A DNA stretch of 60,653 bases from Flavobacterium sp. (GTDB lineage: Bacteria > Bacteroidota > Bacteroidia > Flavobacteriales > Flavobacteriaceae). The stretch is from NCBI RefSeq assembly GCF_027483985.1, contig NZ_JAIXTJ010000043.1, positions 65,400 through 126,052 on the forward strand. The letters run 5' to 3'. Below, in pieces: positions 1 to 9,479 of this stretch. How positions within the stretch are numbered: position 1 is the stretch's first letter; every line of letters begins with the position of its first letter. A program made the position numbers and the translations under genes. A model generated the notes under the pieces. It worked only from the letters and a program-made list of their open reading frames with translations. It searched no databases and was not told the DNA's origin.

Positions 1-2009
1 ATGGAGATGGATTTGGTTCTACTACTTCAGTTGCTTGCGGAGTTACAAACAATTTAGATTCTAACGATACTTTATTGACTTATGTTGATGCCGATGGCGA
101 TGGATTTGGTTCGACGGTTTTAGCAGCCAATGGCGTTACGAATACTTTAGATTGTAATGATAATCAATTGCAATATACTGATTTAGATGCCGATGGTTTT
201 GGTACTTTGCCTTTAGTTGCTTGTGGAGTTACAAACAATTTAGATTCTAACGATACTTTATTGACTTATGTTGATGCCGATGGCGATGGATTTGGTTCGA
301 TGGTTTTAGCACCGAGTGGTGTTACTAATGCTATAGATTGTAATGATAATCAATTGCAGTATACTGATTTAGATGCCGATGGATTTGGTACTTTGCCTTT
401 AGTTGCTTGTGGAGTAACAAATAATTTAGATTCTAACGACAATTTATTGACTTATGTTGATGCCGATGGCGATGGATTTGGTTCGACGGTTTTAGCACCG
501 AGTGGTGTAACTAATGCTTTGGATTCGAACGATAACTTATTGACTTATGTTGATGCTGATGCTGACGGCTTTGGTTCGACCACTTTAGCTCCGAATGGAG
601 TTACCAATTCCATTGATTGTGATGATAACGAAGTACGTTATTTAGATGCAGATAATGACGGCTTTGGATCTGTTGCTATGATAAAAGTAGCTTGTGGTGG
701 AAGTTTGTTTTCAACTGATTGTAATGATGCTAATGCAGCGATTAACCCAAATGCGGTTGATGTATGTCATGATGGAATTGATAATGATTGTAATGGTGTA
801 ATTGATAATGTTGGTTTGCCTGGTGGTTGTACTCCAATTGTTGGTTCATTGCCAGCAGGAACTTGTGGTACTACATTAGCTGGTTGGTATTCTACCGTAA
901 CCGCTAATTGGACTAACTTTGCTCAAGGTTATAGATTCAGAATCACTAAGGTTGATTTGAATACGAACGCTCCACTTGCAGCTCCAATTATTATTGATAG
1001 ACCAACAAATAATATTTCGTTAGCAAACGTTCCAGGAACTACTTATAACTCTCGTTATATGTTTGAAATTGCTGTACGTTTCAATAACGTTTGGCAACCC
1101 TTCTTTGGTGCTCCTTGTTTTTTGAACACACCAAATCCAGTTTCGACTATTGGTGCTCAGTGTGGTACTACGTTAACTACAATGAACCAGTTTATTTCGG
1201 CAACTGCTGTTTCAAACGTTACAGCTTATAGATTTAGAGTAACTAGAGTAGTAGGTGGCGTTCCGACAGGAGCTTCGCAAGAAACTACTCAGCCTTCTAA
1301 CAAATTTAATATGGCTCAGTTGAGTGGTATTTTATTTGCAAGTACTTATAGCGTTGAGGTTTCGTTAAGAAATACCGATGGAACATTCTTGCCTTACAAT
1401 GCGCCGTGTGATATCAAAACGCCAGCTCATCCAACTACGCAAATAAGAACAGTACAATGTAATAACTATCAAGTAGTAAGCAGCAATGAGTTGATTATTG
1501 CTGATGGAGTAGCAGGAGCGACACAATATCGATTCAGAGTTTATGATGGTGCTGGTTATGACACGTTCTTTGATAATACGGTTAATCGTTTTACCTTGAA
1601 TAATTTCCCAGGATTGGTTCCGAATGGAGAAGTTTATTCTGTGCAAGTTGCGGTTAAATTACCGAGTGAGCCTGACTTTGGTCCGTTTAGCAAAACGTGT
1701 TCGTTTAGAACTCCAATGCAAGCTAGATTTATAAGCGAAGATGTACAATTGGAAATAGCAAACACTTTTGAAGCTTTTGCTTATCCAAACCCATTTGCAG
1801 CAAACTTTAAACTGGATATTAAAACTAACAGCGAAGCTAGTATTCAAGTTAGGGTTTATGATATGCTAGGAAAACTTGTAGAGGATAGAATTATCAATGC
1901 TTCTGATGTTCAAGAATTTGAATTAGGACAGCAGTGTCCTTCGGGAGTTTATAACGTTGTTGTGGCTCAGGAGGCGAGTGTTAGGACGCTTCGTGTTGTT
2001 AAACGATAG
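1..2009 (+). CDS. Giant T9SS-secreted protein with Asp-rich calcium-type repeats (5' end outside window)
   Basis: The reading frame is open from base 3, so the gene begins upstream; 668 residues are visible. The first ~220 residues are about seven ~31-residue repeats of the form YxDxDxDGFGS...GVTNxxDxND, a DxDxDG calcium-loop type. Next comes a MopE-type putative metal-binding motif ([13 protein letters not shown]...DGIDNDCNG), then three ~100-residue immunoglobulin-like modules, each with the pattern YRFRxT and PC near its end. The last ~75 residues are a type A T9SS sorting domain ([10 protein letters not shown], then VYDMLGKLV, ending VVKR), so the protein should be exported across the outer membrane and processed. 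The C-terminal ~430 residues are closely similar to the end of the giant gene at 46178-55471. In some units the usual DCND is replaced by DSND. Substrate or ligand is unknown; a surface adhesin or binding role is inferred. Confidence 0.9.
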   Translation, partial: GDGFGSTTSVACGVTNNLDSNDTLLTYVDADGDGFGSTVLAANGVTNTLDCNDNQLQYTDLDADGFGTLPLVACGVTNNLDSNDTLLTYVDADGDGFGSMVLAPSGVTNAIDCNDNQLQYTDLDADGFGTLPLVACGVTNNLDSNDNLLTYVDADGDGFGSTVLAPSGVTNALDSNDNLLTYVDADADGFGSTTLAPNGVTNSIDCDDNEVRYLDADNDGFGSVAMIKVACGGSLFSTDCNDANAAINPNAVDVCHDGIDNDCNGVIDNVGLPGGCTPIVGSLPAGTCGTTLAGWYSTVTANWTNFAQGYRFRITKVDLNTNAPLAAPIIIDRPTNNISLANVPGTTYNSRYMFEIAVRFNNVWQPFFGAPCFLNTPNPVSTIGAQCGTTLTTMNQFISATAVSNVTAYRFRVTRVVGGVPTGASQETTQPSNKFNMAQLSGILFASTYSVEVSLRNTDGTFLPYNAPCDIKTPAHPTTQIRTVQCNNYQVVSSNELIIADGVAGATQYRFRVYDGAGYDTFFDNTVNRFTLNNFPGLVPNGEVYSVQVAVKLPSEPDFGPFSKTCSFRTPMQARFISEDVQLEIANTFEAFAYPNPFAANFKLDIKTNSEASIQVRVYDMLGKLVEDRIINASDVQEFELGQQCPSGVYNVVVAQEASVRTLRVVKR

Positions 2010-2012
2010 TTT

Positions 2013-2068
2013 TTCAGTGTTCAGTGTTCAGTGTTCAGTGTTCAGTGTTCAGTGTTCAGTGTTCAGTC
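2013..2068. repeat. 7-bp tandem repeat, 7 perfect copies plus one variant
   Basis: The unit TTCAGTG is repeated seven times from 2013 to 2061, and an eighth copy ends in C (2062-2068). It starts four bases after the stop codon of the giant T9SS gene. It is noncoding. Such arrays change copy number by slippage, so it may be a variable-length locus. Confidence 0.9.
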
Positions 2069-2102
2069 GTTAGTTTACCTCGTCCTTTGGACTCGAGATT
2101 TA

Positions 2103-2134
2103 AAAGCTCTTTCGGAAACGGAAGGGCTTTTTTT
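2103..2134 (+). terminator. Rho-independent terminator of the T9SS gene
   Basis: A 12-bp stem (2103-2114 with 2119-2130, two G-T pairs) closes a GAAA tetraloop and runs into eight T residues. It sits about 95 bases after the stop codon, beyond the 7-bp repeat array. Confidence 0.8.
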
Positions 2135-2154
2135 CACTTCGGCAGGCTCGGTTT

Positions 2155-2290
2155 TCAGTTGTCAGTTTTCGGTTGTGGGTTGTAGGTTGTAAGTTGTGGG
2201 TTGTAGGTTTTGGGTTTTGGGTTTTGGGTTTTCGGTTGACAGTTTTCGGTTTTCAGTGAGCAGTTGTCGGTTTTCGGTTTTCAGTTTAAC
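2155..2290. repeat. Low-complexity G-rich repeat tract, possible G-quadruplex on + strand
   Basis: Degenerate short units (GGTTGTAGGTTGT, then three GGG runs spaced by TTTT at 2212-2228, then TCGGTTTTCAG) fill this stretch. GGG runs start at 2177, 2198, 2212, 2219 and 2226. It reads as intergenic repeat, not a gene. The rest of the 446-base gap 2010-2455 holds the 7-bp array and two terminators. Confidence 0.7.
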
Positions 2291-2401
2291 TTGTTCTTTG
2301 GACTTTTGGGAAAGGGACTTTTTTTTAATTTTTATATAGAAACCTTGTTGCTTGTTTGTTTTGATTGAATTTATTTTGAGGTTTGCTTTTTGGGTTTGAG
2401 T

Positions 2402-2432
2402 AAAAAAAAAAACCACTTCGTAAGAAGTGGTT
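2402..2432 (-). terminator. Rho-independent terminator of the small PING-tail gene
   Basis: A perfect 9-bp stem (2411-2419 with 2424-2432) with a GTAA loop is followed on the minus strand by a run of ten or more T. Confidence 0.8.
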
Positions 2433-2455
2433 CGGGTATATTTTAAAAAATAGGT

Positions 2456-2665
2456 TTAAGCCTCTTTTGTTGCATTTTTTAATTTGTAAAATGCAAACGT
2501 TACTCCCAAAATTAAAAGTAATATTAATTTACCATTTATAGGCGCTGGAGCAGGATCGACACCTTCTACAGGTCCTTCGTCTCCGTCATCATTTGGTTGT
2601 GCAAATACGATGAAATCGGATAATAATAGGAAAGTAAAAAAACAAAATTTTAAAAATTTATTCAT
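2456..2665 (-). CDS. Small exported membrane protein with C-terminal PING/PID-CTERM-like tail
   Basis: This 69-residue protein has an N-terminal signal peptide ending near FAQ, a short acidic and proline-rich linker (DDGDEGPVEGVDPAPA), then PING followed by one hydrophobic helix and a basic tail (KLKNATKEA). The tripartite end (PI-N/D motif, helix, basic residues) resembles the PID-CTERM sorting signal described for Bacteroidota exosortase-type processing; that match is by eye. I chose the ATG at 2663-2665. A TTG seven codons upstream lies inside a clean -7 box and would not be transcribed. The gene has its own promoter and terminator and no clear partner here. Function is unknown. Confidence 0.7.
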   Translation of the reverse strand: MNKFLKFCFFTFLLLSDFIVFAQPNDDGDEGPVEGVDPAPAPINGKLILLLILGVTFAFYKLKNATKEA

Positions 2666-2682
2666 AACAGCATTTATTTTGT

Positions 2683-2691
2683 GCAAATATA
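2683..2691 (-). promoter_or_regulatory. -7 promoter box of the PING-tail gene
   Basis: The minus strand reads TATATTTGC, a perfect match to the Bacteroidota TAnnTTTG element, 18 bases upstream of the chosen ATG. Confidence 0.6.
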
Positions 2692-2781
2692 AAATGAATT
2701 TTCAAATAATTCCTTATTATTCGCATTTTATCGATGAAATGAACGTTAAAGTTTCCTTAAACGTTATAGTTCGAAAAAAAA

Positions 2782-4371
2782 TTAATCAAATTCTGACGTA
2801 AAAAATAATTTTACGCTAGGGTATTTGCTTTGAGTCATTTGAATAGTAAAATCAGAGTCAGCTAAAAATACCAATTGACCGTATTTATCGTGGGCAAGGA
2901 ATTTTTGTTTTACACGTTTGAATTCCCTGAATTCTTCATTTTTAGCATCATCGGGTTTTACCCAACAAGCTTTGTGCACAGGGAAGTTTTCATAAGTACA
3001 TTTTGCGCCATATTCGTGTTCCAATCGGTATTGAATTACTTCATATTGAAGTGCACCAACGGTTCCAATTACTTTTCGATTGTTCATTTCTAATGTAAAC
3101 AACTGTGCAACACCTTCATCCATTAGCTGATCAACACCTTTTTCTAGTTGTTTCGCTTTCATTGGATCAGCATTGTTGATGTATCTAAAATGCTCTGGAG
3201 AGAAACTTGGAATACCTCTGAAGTTCATTAATTCACCTTCCGTAAGCGTATCTCCGATTTTGAAATTTCCGGTATCATGCAATCCAACGATGTCTCCAGG
3301 ATAAGATATGTCTACAATTTCTTTCTTTTCTGCAAAGAACGCATTTGGACTTGAAAACTTTAAATTCTTATTCAAGCGCACGTGCATATAGGGTTTGTTT
3401 CTTTCGAATGTACCCGATACAATTTTGATAAAAGCTAAACGATCTCTGTGTTTCGGGTCCATGTTAGCGTGAATTTTAAACACAAAACCAGATAGTTTTT
3501 CTTCTTCAGGATTAACCAATCGCGTGTCAGATTCCTTTGGTTTTGGCGTTGGCGCTATTTCCACAAAGCAGTCAAGTAATTCTCTAACTCCAAAATTATT
3601 TAATGCTGAACCAAAAAATACCGGTTGTAAATTTCCATCTAAATATTCTTGACGGTCAAATTTTGGATACACTTCTCCAATTAATTCTAATTCTTCGCGC
3701 AGTTTTTGAGCAGGTTTGTCTTTTATTAATTTTTCTAATTCAGGACTATTTATGTCAGAAATGGCGATGGTGTCTTCAATGTTTTTGCGGCTGTCACCAC
3801 TAAACAAGTTAATGTTTTGTTCCCAAATGTTGTAAATACCTTGAAAGTCATAACCCATTCCGATAGGAAAACTTAATGGCGTTACGTGAAGTCCTAATTT
3901 TTTCTCCACTTCATCCATCAGGTCAAACGCATCTTTTCCTTCACGGTCTAACTTGTTAATGAACACAATGATCGGAATTTTTCGCATTCTACAAACCGAC
4001 ACCAATTTTTCTGTTTGTTCCTCCACACCTTTAGCTACGTCTACTACGACAATTACGCTATCAACTGCTGTAAGTGTGCGGAACGTATCTTCTGCAAAGT
4101 CCTTGTGACCAGGAGTATCTAGAATATTAATTTTTTTATCCTTGTAGTTGAAGGCTAGGACCGAAGTGGCTACCGAGATACCTCTTTGGCGTTCGATTTC
4201 CATAAAGTCACTGGTTGCGCCTTTTTTTATTTTATTGTTTTTTACAGCACCAGCTTCTTGAATGGCACCTCCAAAAAGTAATAATTTTTCAGTTAAAGTT
4301 GTTTTTCCGGCATCAGGATGTGATATAATTCCGAAAGTTCTACGACGTTGTATTTCTTTTAAAAAGCTCAT
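2782..4371 (-). CDS. prfC: Peptide chain release factor 3
   Basis: RF3 is the GTPase that recycles RF1/RF2 from the ribosome after peptide release. The 529-residue length equals that of the E. coli protein. The translational GTPase motifs are present: P-loop SHPDAGKT (17-24), DTPGH (85-89) and NKLD (139-142), with the RF3-specific C-terminal half following. The start is the ATG giving MSFLKEIQ. The TTG seven codons upstream is rejected because a -7 box (TATTTTTGC, 4389-4397) covers it. The gene stands alone, divergent from the chaperone operon. Confidence 0.95.
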   Translation of the reverse strand: MSFLKEIQRRRTFGIISHPDAGKTTLTEKLLLFGGAIQEAGAVKNNKIKKGATSDFMEIERQRGISVATSVLAFNYKDKKINILDTPGHKDFAEDTFRTLTAVDSVIVVVDVAKGVEEQTEKLVSVCRMRKIPIIVFINKLDREGKDAFDLMDEVEKKLGLHVTPLSFPIGMGYDFQGIYNIWEQNINLFSGDSRKNIEDTIAISDINSPELEKLIKDKPAQKLREELELIGEVYPKFDRQEYLDGNLQPVFFGSALNNFGVRELLDCFVEIAPTPKPKESDTRLVNPEEEKLSGFVFKIHANMDPKHRDRLAFIKIVSGTFERNKPYMHVRLNKNLKFSSPNAFFAEKKEIVDISYPGDIVGLHDTGNFKIGDTLTEGELMNFRGIPSFSPEHFRYINNADPMKAKQLEKGVDQLMDEGVAQLFTLEMNNRKVIGTVGALQYEVIQYRLEHEYGAKCTYENFPVHKACWVKPDDAKNEEFREFKRVKQKFLAHDKYGQLVFLADSDFTIQMTQSKYPSVKLFFTSEFD

Positions 4372-4388
4372 AATTGTTATAATGGACT

Positions 4389-4397
4389 GCAAAAATA
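4389..4397 (-). promoter_or_regulatory. -7 promoter box of prfC
   Basis: The minus strand reads TATTTTTGC. It lies 18 bases upstream of the prfC ATG and overlaps the in-frame TTG that would otherwise extend the protein. Confidence 0.55.
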
Positions 4398-4493
4398 CTA
4401 TTTATTAAATAAATAACTAATGGAAGTTGTCAATAGAAAAAAACTTCTAAATATTTCTGTTAATAAATTTTTGTTAATAGTAGTTGCTATACT

Positions 4494-4522
4494 TGTATAA
4501 TACCTTCGATTTGTTACTTTTG
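4494..4522 (+). promoter_or_regulatory. Promoter of the SurA-like operon
   Basis: TTG at 4494-4496 is followed after 18 bases by TACTTTTG (4515-4522), a good fit to the Bacteroidota -33/-7 promoter. The leader to the ATG at 4600 is about 70 bases. Confidence 0.55.
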
Positions 4523-4599
4523 TTGATTGTAATGTTTGTTGTGATATTCGTGACCAACAGCAGATTATTGCTTTCATTTAGTTAATTAATTTAAAAAGT

Positions 4600-6564
4600 A
4601 TGAAGTTAAAACAATTGTTTTTAGGATTAATAATGGGTCTTGCTCTTACGGCAAATGCTCAAAATAAATCTAAAGAAGTTTTATTCACCATTAATGACAA
4701 AGCCTACTATACCGATGAGTTTGTTAGGGTTTATAACAAAAATTTGGATTTAGTTAAAGATGAATCTCAAAAAGATTTGAATCAGTATTTAGATTTATAT
4801 ATTGGATATAAGTTGAAAGTGAACAAAGCTAACAAGTTGGGATTACAAGACAATCCGCAGTATTTAGCTGAATTAAAAACTTACCGAGCACAATTGTCTA
4901 AAAACTATACTACAGATTCTAAGGTTACTAAAGAATTGGTTGATGAAGGATATCAAAGATTGCAAAAAGAAGTAAATGCTTCTCATATATTAATTTTAGT
5001 TGACGAAAATGCTTCTCCTGAAGATACGCTAGCTGCTTACAACAAAACTTTAGCAATCAAACAACGTTTAGTTAAAGGTGAAGATTTTGGTACTGTTGCT
5101 GCTGAGGTTTCACAAGATCCATCCGCTAAAGAGAATAAAGGAAATTTAGGCTATTTTACAAGTTTTAGAATGGTTTATGCTTTTGAAAATGGTGCTTATA
5201 ATACGCCGCTTGGCACAGTTTCAAATCCGATAAGAACTCGATTTGGATATCATTTGATAAAAGTTAACGATGTTCGAGCTAATAGAGGTGAAGTAGCTGT
5301 TGCCCATATTATGATTTTGAAACAAAAGGATAATGTTGAAGTAACTACTGCAAAAACTACTATTGACGATATTTATAAAAAACTGCAGCAAGGTGAAAAG
5401 TTTGAAGAATTGGCCAAACAATTTTCAGAAGATAAATCTTCCGCTTCTAAAGGTGGTATTCTAAATCGTTTTGGTTCAGGGCAATTGAGTTCAGAGGAAT
5501 TTGAAAATCAAGCGTTTTTATTGACTAAAGAAAATCCGGTTTCGGCTCCATTTGAAACACAGTTTGGATGGCACATCACTAAATTAATAGAACGTTTTCC
5601 AATAAAATCATATGAAGATTCAAAAGTGGAATTGGAAAATAAAATTGCTAAAGATGATCGTTCTAGATTAATTACTAATTCGTTGACCGAAAAATTAAGA
5701 AAAAAATATCCTGTAAAAAGAGATGCTAAACTTTATGCTTCCTTGGTTAAATTAGTAACCAACGATTTTTATGAAGCCAAATGGAGTTTGCCTGCAGATG
5801 CTAAAAAGTATACTGGAACACTTTTCAGTGTAGGCACAAGAAATCTTACAGGCACCACGTTCTTAGACTATATTTATTCGCAACAAAAATCAGGAATTGC
5901 AATAAAGCCTATCGATAAGTTGGTTGAAAAAATATTCCAAAACTTTGCTGATGAGCAACGCAACCAATTTAATACTGAAAATCTAGAAAATGAATTTCCA
6001 GAGTTTGCTTCCATAATGGAAGAATATCGTGACGGATTGCTTTTGTTTGATTTAATGGACAAAGAAATTTGGCAACGTTCTAAAACCGATTCTGTAGGAT
6101 TGAAATCGTTTTATGAGACTCAAAAAGGAAAGTACCTTTGGAAAACTCGTGCGAGTACAGAGATTTACTCTTCTAAAGATAAAGAAACTATGGTTAAAGT
6201 TTTGGCACTGCTTAAAAAAGGGAAAACACCTAAAGATATCAAAGATAAATTCAATACACCAGAAGTTTTAAATGTTATGTTGTATGAAGGTACTTATGAA
6301 GAAGGTGACAGTGCTTTGCCTCAAGGTACGAAAATGGAATTAGGACTTTCTGAAATCACGAATAAAGGTGAATACTTTTTTATTACTAAAGTAAATAAAG
6401 TACTTCCAGCAGGATCCAAATCTTTGGAAGAATGCAAAGGAAAGTTGGTCAATGATTATCAGCAATATTTAGAACAAAATTGGGTTGACGAGCTCAAAAA
6501 AGAGTTTACAGTAAAAATTAATAAAGACGTTTTTGAAACGCTTAAAAAACAAATTAAAAAATAA
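4600..6564 (+). CDS. Periplasmic peptidylprolyl isomerase, PpiD/SurA-like, two parvulin domains
   Basis: This 654-residue protein has a signal peptide (MKLKQLFLGLIMGLALTANA). It carries two tandem parvulin domains: residues ~126-222 (ASHILI ... GNLGYFTS ... GYHLIKV) and ~231-330 (VAHIMIL ... GWHITKLI). It should catalyse prolyl cis-trans isomerisation and chaperone outer-membrane proteins in the periplasm. The long region after residue ~330 has no motif I recognise. A second SurA-like gene follows after 11 bases and moxR after a further 58, so all three are likely co-transcribed. Confidence 0.88.
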   Translation: MKLKQLFLGLIMGLALTANAQNKSKEVLFTINDKAYYTDEFVRVYNKNLDLVKDESQKDLNQYLDLYIGYKLKVNKANKLGLQDNPQYLAELKTYRAQLSKNYTTDSKVTKELVDEGYQRLQKEVNASHILILVDENASPEDTLAAYNKTLAIKQRLVKGEDFGTVAAEVSQDPSAKENKGNLGYFTSFRMVYAFENGAYNTPLGTVSNPIRTRFGYHLIKVNDVRANRGEVAVAHIMILKQKDNVEVTTAKTTIDDIYKKLQQGEKFEELAKQFSEDKSSASKGGILNRFGSGQLSSEEFENQAFLLTKENPVSAPFETQFGWHITKLIERFPIKSYEDSKVELENKIAKDDRSRLITNSLTEKLRKKYPVKRDAKLYASLVKLVTNDFYEAKWSLPADAKKYTGTLFSVGTRNLTGTTFLDYIYSQQKSGIAIKPIDKLVEKIFQNFADEQRNQFNTENLENEFPEFASIMEEYRDGLLLFDLMDKEIWQRSKTDSVGLKSFYETQKGKYLWKTRASTEIYSSKDKETMVKVLALLKKGKTPKDIKDKFNTPEVLNVMLYEGTYEEGDSALPQGTKMELGLSEITNKGEYFFITKVNKVLPAGSKSLEECKGKLVNDYQQYLEQNWVDELKKEFTVKINKDVFETLKKQIKK

Positions 6565-6575
6565 TAAACGAAGTA

Positions 6576-7985
6576 ATGATGAAGGTATTGAATAACAAAA
6601 TTGTACAAGGAGTTTTCCTTTTTTTAATTGGTTTTTCTGTAAACGCACAAGAGATAATTAAAGATAAAGAGCCAGAGAAAAAAGCAATCAGCACGCAACA
6701 AAAGCGTCAACGTGTTGATGGCATTGTAGCTACTGTTGGAGATTATACGGTTTTAGATTCTGATATAGATAAGGCTTTTCTTGAAATTGAAGGTTCTGGT
6801 GGTTCTGTAAAAGACATTACGAGATGCCAAATGTTGGGTAAACTTCTTGAGGACAAACTGTATGCGCACCAAGCCATTCAGGATTCTATTGTTGTAAAAG
6901 ACGAAGAAGTGAAAGAAAAAATGAACCAACAAATAGACTATATGGTAGAACAACTTAAGTCTATGGAGAATGTGGTGAAGTATTTCAAAAAGAATAACGA
7001 AGACGAGTTCAAAACAGAACTTTTTGAAATCTTGAAACAACAAAAATTAGCTTCTGAAATGCAGAAGAAAATTGTAGATCCTATTCAAATTACGCCAGAA
7101 GAAACTAGAAATTTTTTCAAAAAGATTCCACAATCAGAACGTCCAATGTTGGGTGCTGAACTTGAAATCGCCCAAATTGTTATTGCTCCTAAAGTTACTC
7201 AAGCCGAAAAGCAAGTGGTTATCGACCGATTGAAAGAAATTAAGAAAGAAGTAATGGAAGGTGCAAGTTTCAAGACTAGAGCCGTGATTTATACCGAAGA
7301 TAGAGCTTCTATTCCTTCAGGTGGTTTTTATAAAATCAATAAAAAAACACCGTTTGTAAAAGAATTTAAAGATGTTGCTTTCTCCCTTCAAGAAGGTGAA
7401 ATTTCAGAACCATTTGAAACCGAATTTGGCTATCATATTATTATGTTAGAAAAAATTAAAGGTCAGGATTTGGAATTGCGTCATATTTTAATGATGCCTA
7501 AAGTTTCTGCTGAATCACTAAGAGAAGCTAAAGAAAAAATTGAAACCCTAAAAGCAAGAATTTTAGCCAAAGAGATTACGTTTGCTGATGCTGCAAGACA
7601 AATGTCTGATGAGAAAGAAACTCGTGCGAATGGCGGAACTTTGATCAACCCAAAGACACAAGATACGCATTTTGAGTTGACTAATATGGATCCAACTATT
7701 TACGGACAAGTTTCTAATTTAAAGAGCGGTGAGGTTTCTTCGGTTATTTTAGATGAAGATGCTAAGGCAGGAAAACGTTACAAAATCATTATGGTAACAA
7801 ACAAAATCGATGAGCACGTTGCCGATTTTAGTAAAGATTTTGTGAAGATAAAAGAATTGGCTCTTAAAGAAAAACAAATCAATGCTATCGCAAAATGGAC
7901 CGATGCTAAGGTTAAAGAAACTTATATCAAAATTAATGGTGAGTACAAAGACTGTACTTTTACTAACAATTGGTTGAAAAAATAA
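6576..7985 (+). CDS. SurA-like periplasmic chaperone / peptidylprolyl isomerase
   Basis: This 469-residue exported protein begins with a signal peptide (ending VNAQ). A SurA-type N-terminal chaperone segment follows (VDGIVATVGDYTVLDSDID, ~48-66, then helices). Two parvulin domains come next, at ~190-290 (AEIAQIVI-like strand, GYHIIML) and ~297-395 (LRHILMM). This order is that of SurA, the outer-membrane protein chaperone. Two ATG codons in tandem open the frame (6576 and 6579); either may be used. Second gene of the operon starting at 4600. Confidence 0.88.
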   Translation: MMKVLNNKIVQGVFLFLIGFSVNAQEIIKDKEPEKKAISTQQKRQRVDGIVATVGDYTVLDSDIDKAFLEIEGSGGSVKDITRCQMLGKLLEDKLYAHQAIQDSIVVKDEEVKEKMNQQIDYMVEQLKSMENVVKYFKKNNEDEFKTELFEILKQQKLASEMQKKIVDPIQITPEETRNFFKKIPQSERPMLGAELEIAQIVIAPKVTQAEKQVVIDRLKEIKKEVMEGASFKTRAVIYTEDRASIPSGGFYKINKKTPFVKEFKDVAFSLQEGEISEPFETEFGYHIIMLEKIKGQDLELRHILMMPKVSAESLREAKEKIETLKARILAKEITFADAARQMSDEKETRANGGTLINPKTQDTHFELTNMDPTIYGQVSNLKSGEVSSVILDEDAKAGKRYKIIMVTNKIDEHVADFSKDFVKIKELALKEKQINAIAKWTDAKVKETYIKINGEYKDCTFTNNWLKK

Positions 7986-8043
7986 TAGTGTGTTTTGGAT
8001 TTAAATGGATAAAAAATCTAAAATCTAATATCTAAAATTAAAT

Positions 8044-8997
8044 ATGTCAGACGTTACAGCTATACAAAATTTAGTTCAGAAAAGACTTGAGCTTAAAAAA
8101 GAAATTTCCAAAATAATTGTTGGTCAAGATGATGTTGTGGATCAAATTTTATTGAGCATTTTTTCAGGCGGACACGCTTTGCTTGTTGGTGTTCCGGGAT
8201 TGGCAAAAACTTTAATGGTTAATACTATTTCTCAGGCTTTGGGATTGAATTTTAAAAGAATTCAGTTTACGCCCGATTTGATGCCGTCGGATATTTTAGG
8301 AAGTGAAATTTTGGATGAAAACCGTCAGTTTAAATTTATAAAAGGACCTGTTTTTTCAAACATTATTTTGGCTGATGAGATTAACAGAACGCCACCAAAA
8401 ACCCAAGCGGCTTTATTGGAAGCTATGCAAGAACGCTCGGTAACTATTGCGGGTCATAATTATAAATTGGATTTACCTTATTTTGTATTAGCTACCCAAA
8501 ACCCTATTGAGCAAGAAGGAACTTATCCTTTGCCAGAAGCACAGTTGGACCGTTTTATGTTTGCTATCAAGTTAGATTATCCTACGTTTGCAGAAGAGGT
8601 TGAAGTGGTTAAAAGCACTACATCTGATGCCAAACCATCTATTAACGCTTTGTTTTCAGCGCAAGAGATTATAGATTTTCAGCAGTTGATTCGTCGTATT
8701 CCTGTAGCGGATAATGTTATTGAATATGCCGTAACTTTAGTAGGGAAAACGCGACCGAATTCTCCCATAGCAACAGATTATGTAAACAACTATTTAGATT
8801 GGGGTGCAGGACCAAGAGCTTCGCAAAATTTAATTTTGGCAGCCAAAGCTAATGCTGCTTTCAACGGAAAATTCTCTCCAGACATTGAAGATGTTAAAGC
8901 CGTTGCGACTGGAATATTAAGACACAGAATTATCAAAAATTACAAAGCCGACGCTGAAGGAATTACTGAAGAAGTAATTATTAGCAAGTTGATGTAG
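8044..8997 (+). CDS. MoxR-family AAA+ ATPase
   Basis: The 317-residue protein has a Walker A motif GVPGLAKT (~49-56), Walker B ILADEINR (~108-115) and the MoxR hallmark ATQNPIEQEGTYPLPEAQLDRF. MoxR ATPases are chaperones that mature target complexes, often with VWA-domain proteins; no VWA gene is present here. It ends the operon with the two SurA-like genes and is closed by a terminator at 9024-9057. Its 5' leader holds an A/T repeat (8012-8031) also found before hisS. Confidence 0.92.
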   Translation: MSDVTAIQNLVQKRLELKKEISKIIVGQDDVVDQILLSIFSGGHALLVGVPGLAKTLMVNTISQALGLNFKRIQFTPDLMPSDILGSEILDENRQFKFIKGPVFSNIILADEINRTPPKTQAALLEAMQERSVTIAGHNYKLDLPYFVLATQNPIEQEGTYPLPEAQLDRFMFAIKLDYPTFAEEVEVVKSTTSDAKPSINALFSAQEIIDFQQLIRRIPVADNVIEYAVTLVGKTRPNSPIATDYVNNYLDWGAGPRASQNLILAAKANAAFNGKFSPDIEDVKAVATGILRHRIIKNYKADAEGITEEVIISKLM

Positions 8998-9023
8998 TTG
9001 TTGCAAAAATATTTGAATCAAGC

Positions 9024-9057
9024 TCCGCAATTGTCTCCTGACTTTGCGGATTTTTTT
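9024..9057 (+). terminator. Terminator after moxR
   Basis: TCCGCAA (9024-9030) pairs with TTGCGGA (9044-9050) across a 13-base loop and is followed by seven T. It lies inside the spurious 61-codon frame at 8998-9183, which argues against that frame. Confidence 0.7.
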
Positions 9058-9219
9058 ATATTTGATAATCAGATTTTGCGTAGGTCAAGTTTTGTATGCA
9101 TTCCCAATTATTTCCAAAATAAAATAGCTCCAAAAAAATGTCGTTATTTTTGCGCAAAGTCAGGTAAAATTTGCGCTGCTTAAGTAGGTTACTAATTTTA
9201 AATAAAAAGTTGCTTTGAG

Positions 9220-9429
9220 ATGTTTTTAACAAGTATGACGAGTCAAGCGCTAGCATTATTAATTTGTTTTTATCTGTTTTGTAATAGTATTCTATTTTGT
9301 TTGATTTTAGGGATATTCTATTTTTTAAAATTGAATTTTTATTTTGCTACTTGGTATAAAAAGATTTTTTTGTTTATCGGAATTGGTGTAATTACTTATT
9401 CTATTTTATTTTTTTGCGAGAAACTATAA
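9220..9429 (+). CDS. Small hypothetical membrane protein
   Basis: A 69-residue, very hydrophobic frame predicts two transmembrane helices (about residues 8-35 and 46-64). It has no motif I recognise. A -7 box (TATTTTTGC, 9145-9153) stands upstream. Together with the next small membrane gene it may form a two-gene unit after the moxR terminator. AT-rich DNA readily produces hydrophobic frames, so this is a weak call. Confidence 0.4.
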   Translation: MFLTSMTSQALALLICFYLFCNSILFCLILGIFYFLKLNFYFATWYKKIFLFIGIGVITYSILFFCEKL

Positions 9430-9479
9430 AATTAAATACCATTTGAAGTTTTTTTTCGTTTTCTAAAAAATTTATTACG

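Noticed and set aside
2162..2416. 84-codon minus-strand frame ending in TENRQLLTENRKLSTENPKPKTQNLQP-like repeats
   Set aside because: It is the reverse strand of a low-complexity G-rich repeat tract and runs through a terminator; the repeated residues follow the DNA repeat, not a protein.
8998..9183. 61-codon frame directly after moxR
   Set aside because: It starts with TTG at the moxR stop and is crossed by a terminator hairpin and by a -7 box for the next gene.
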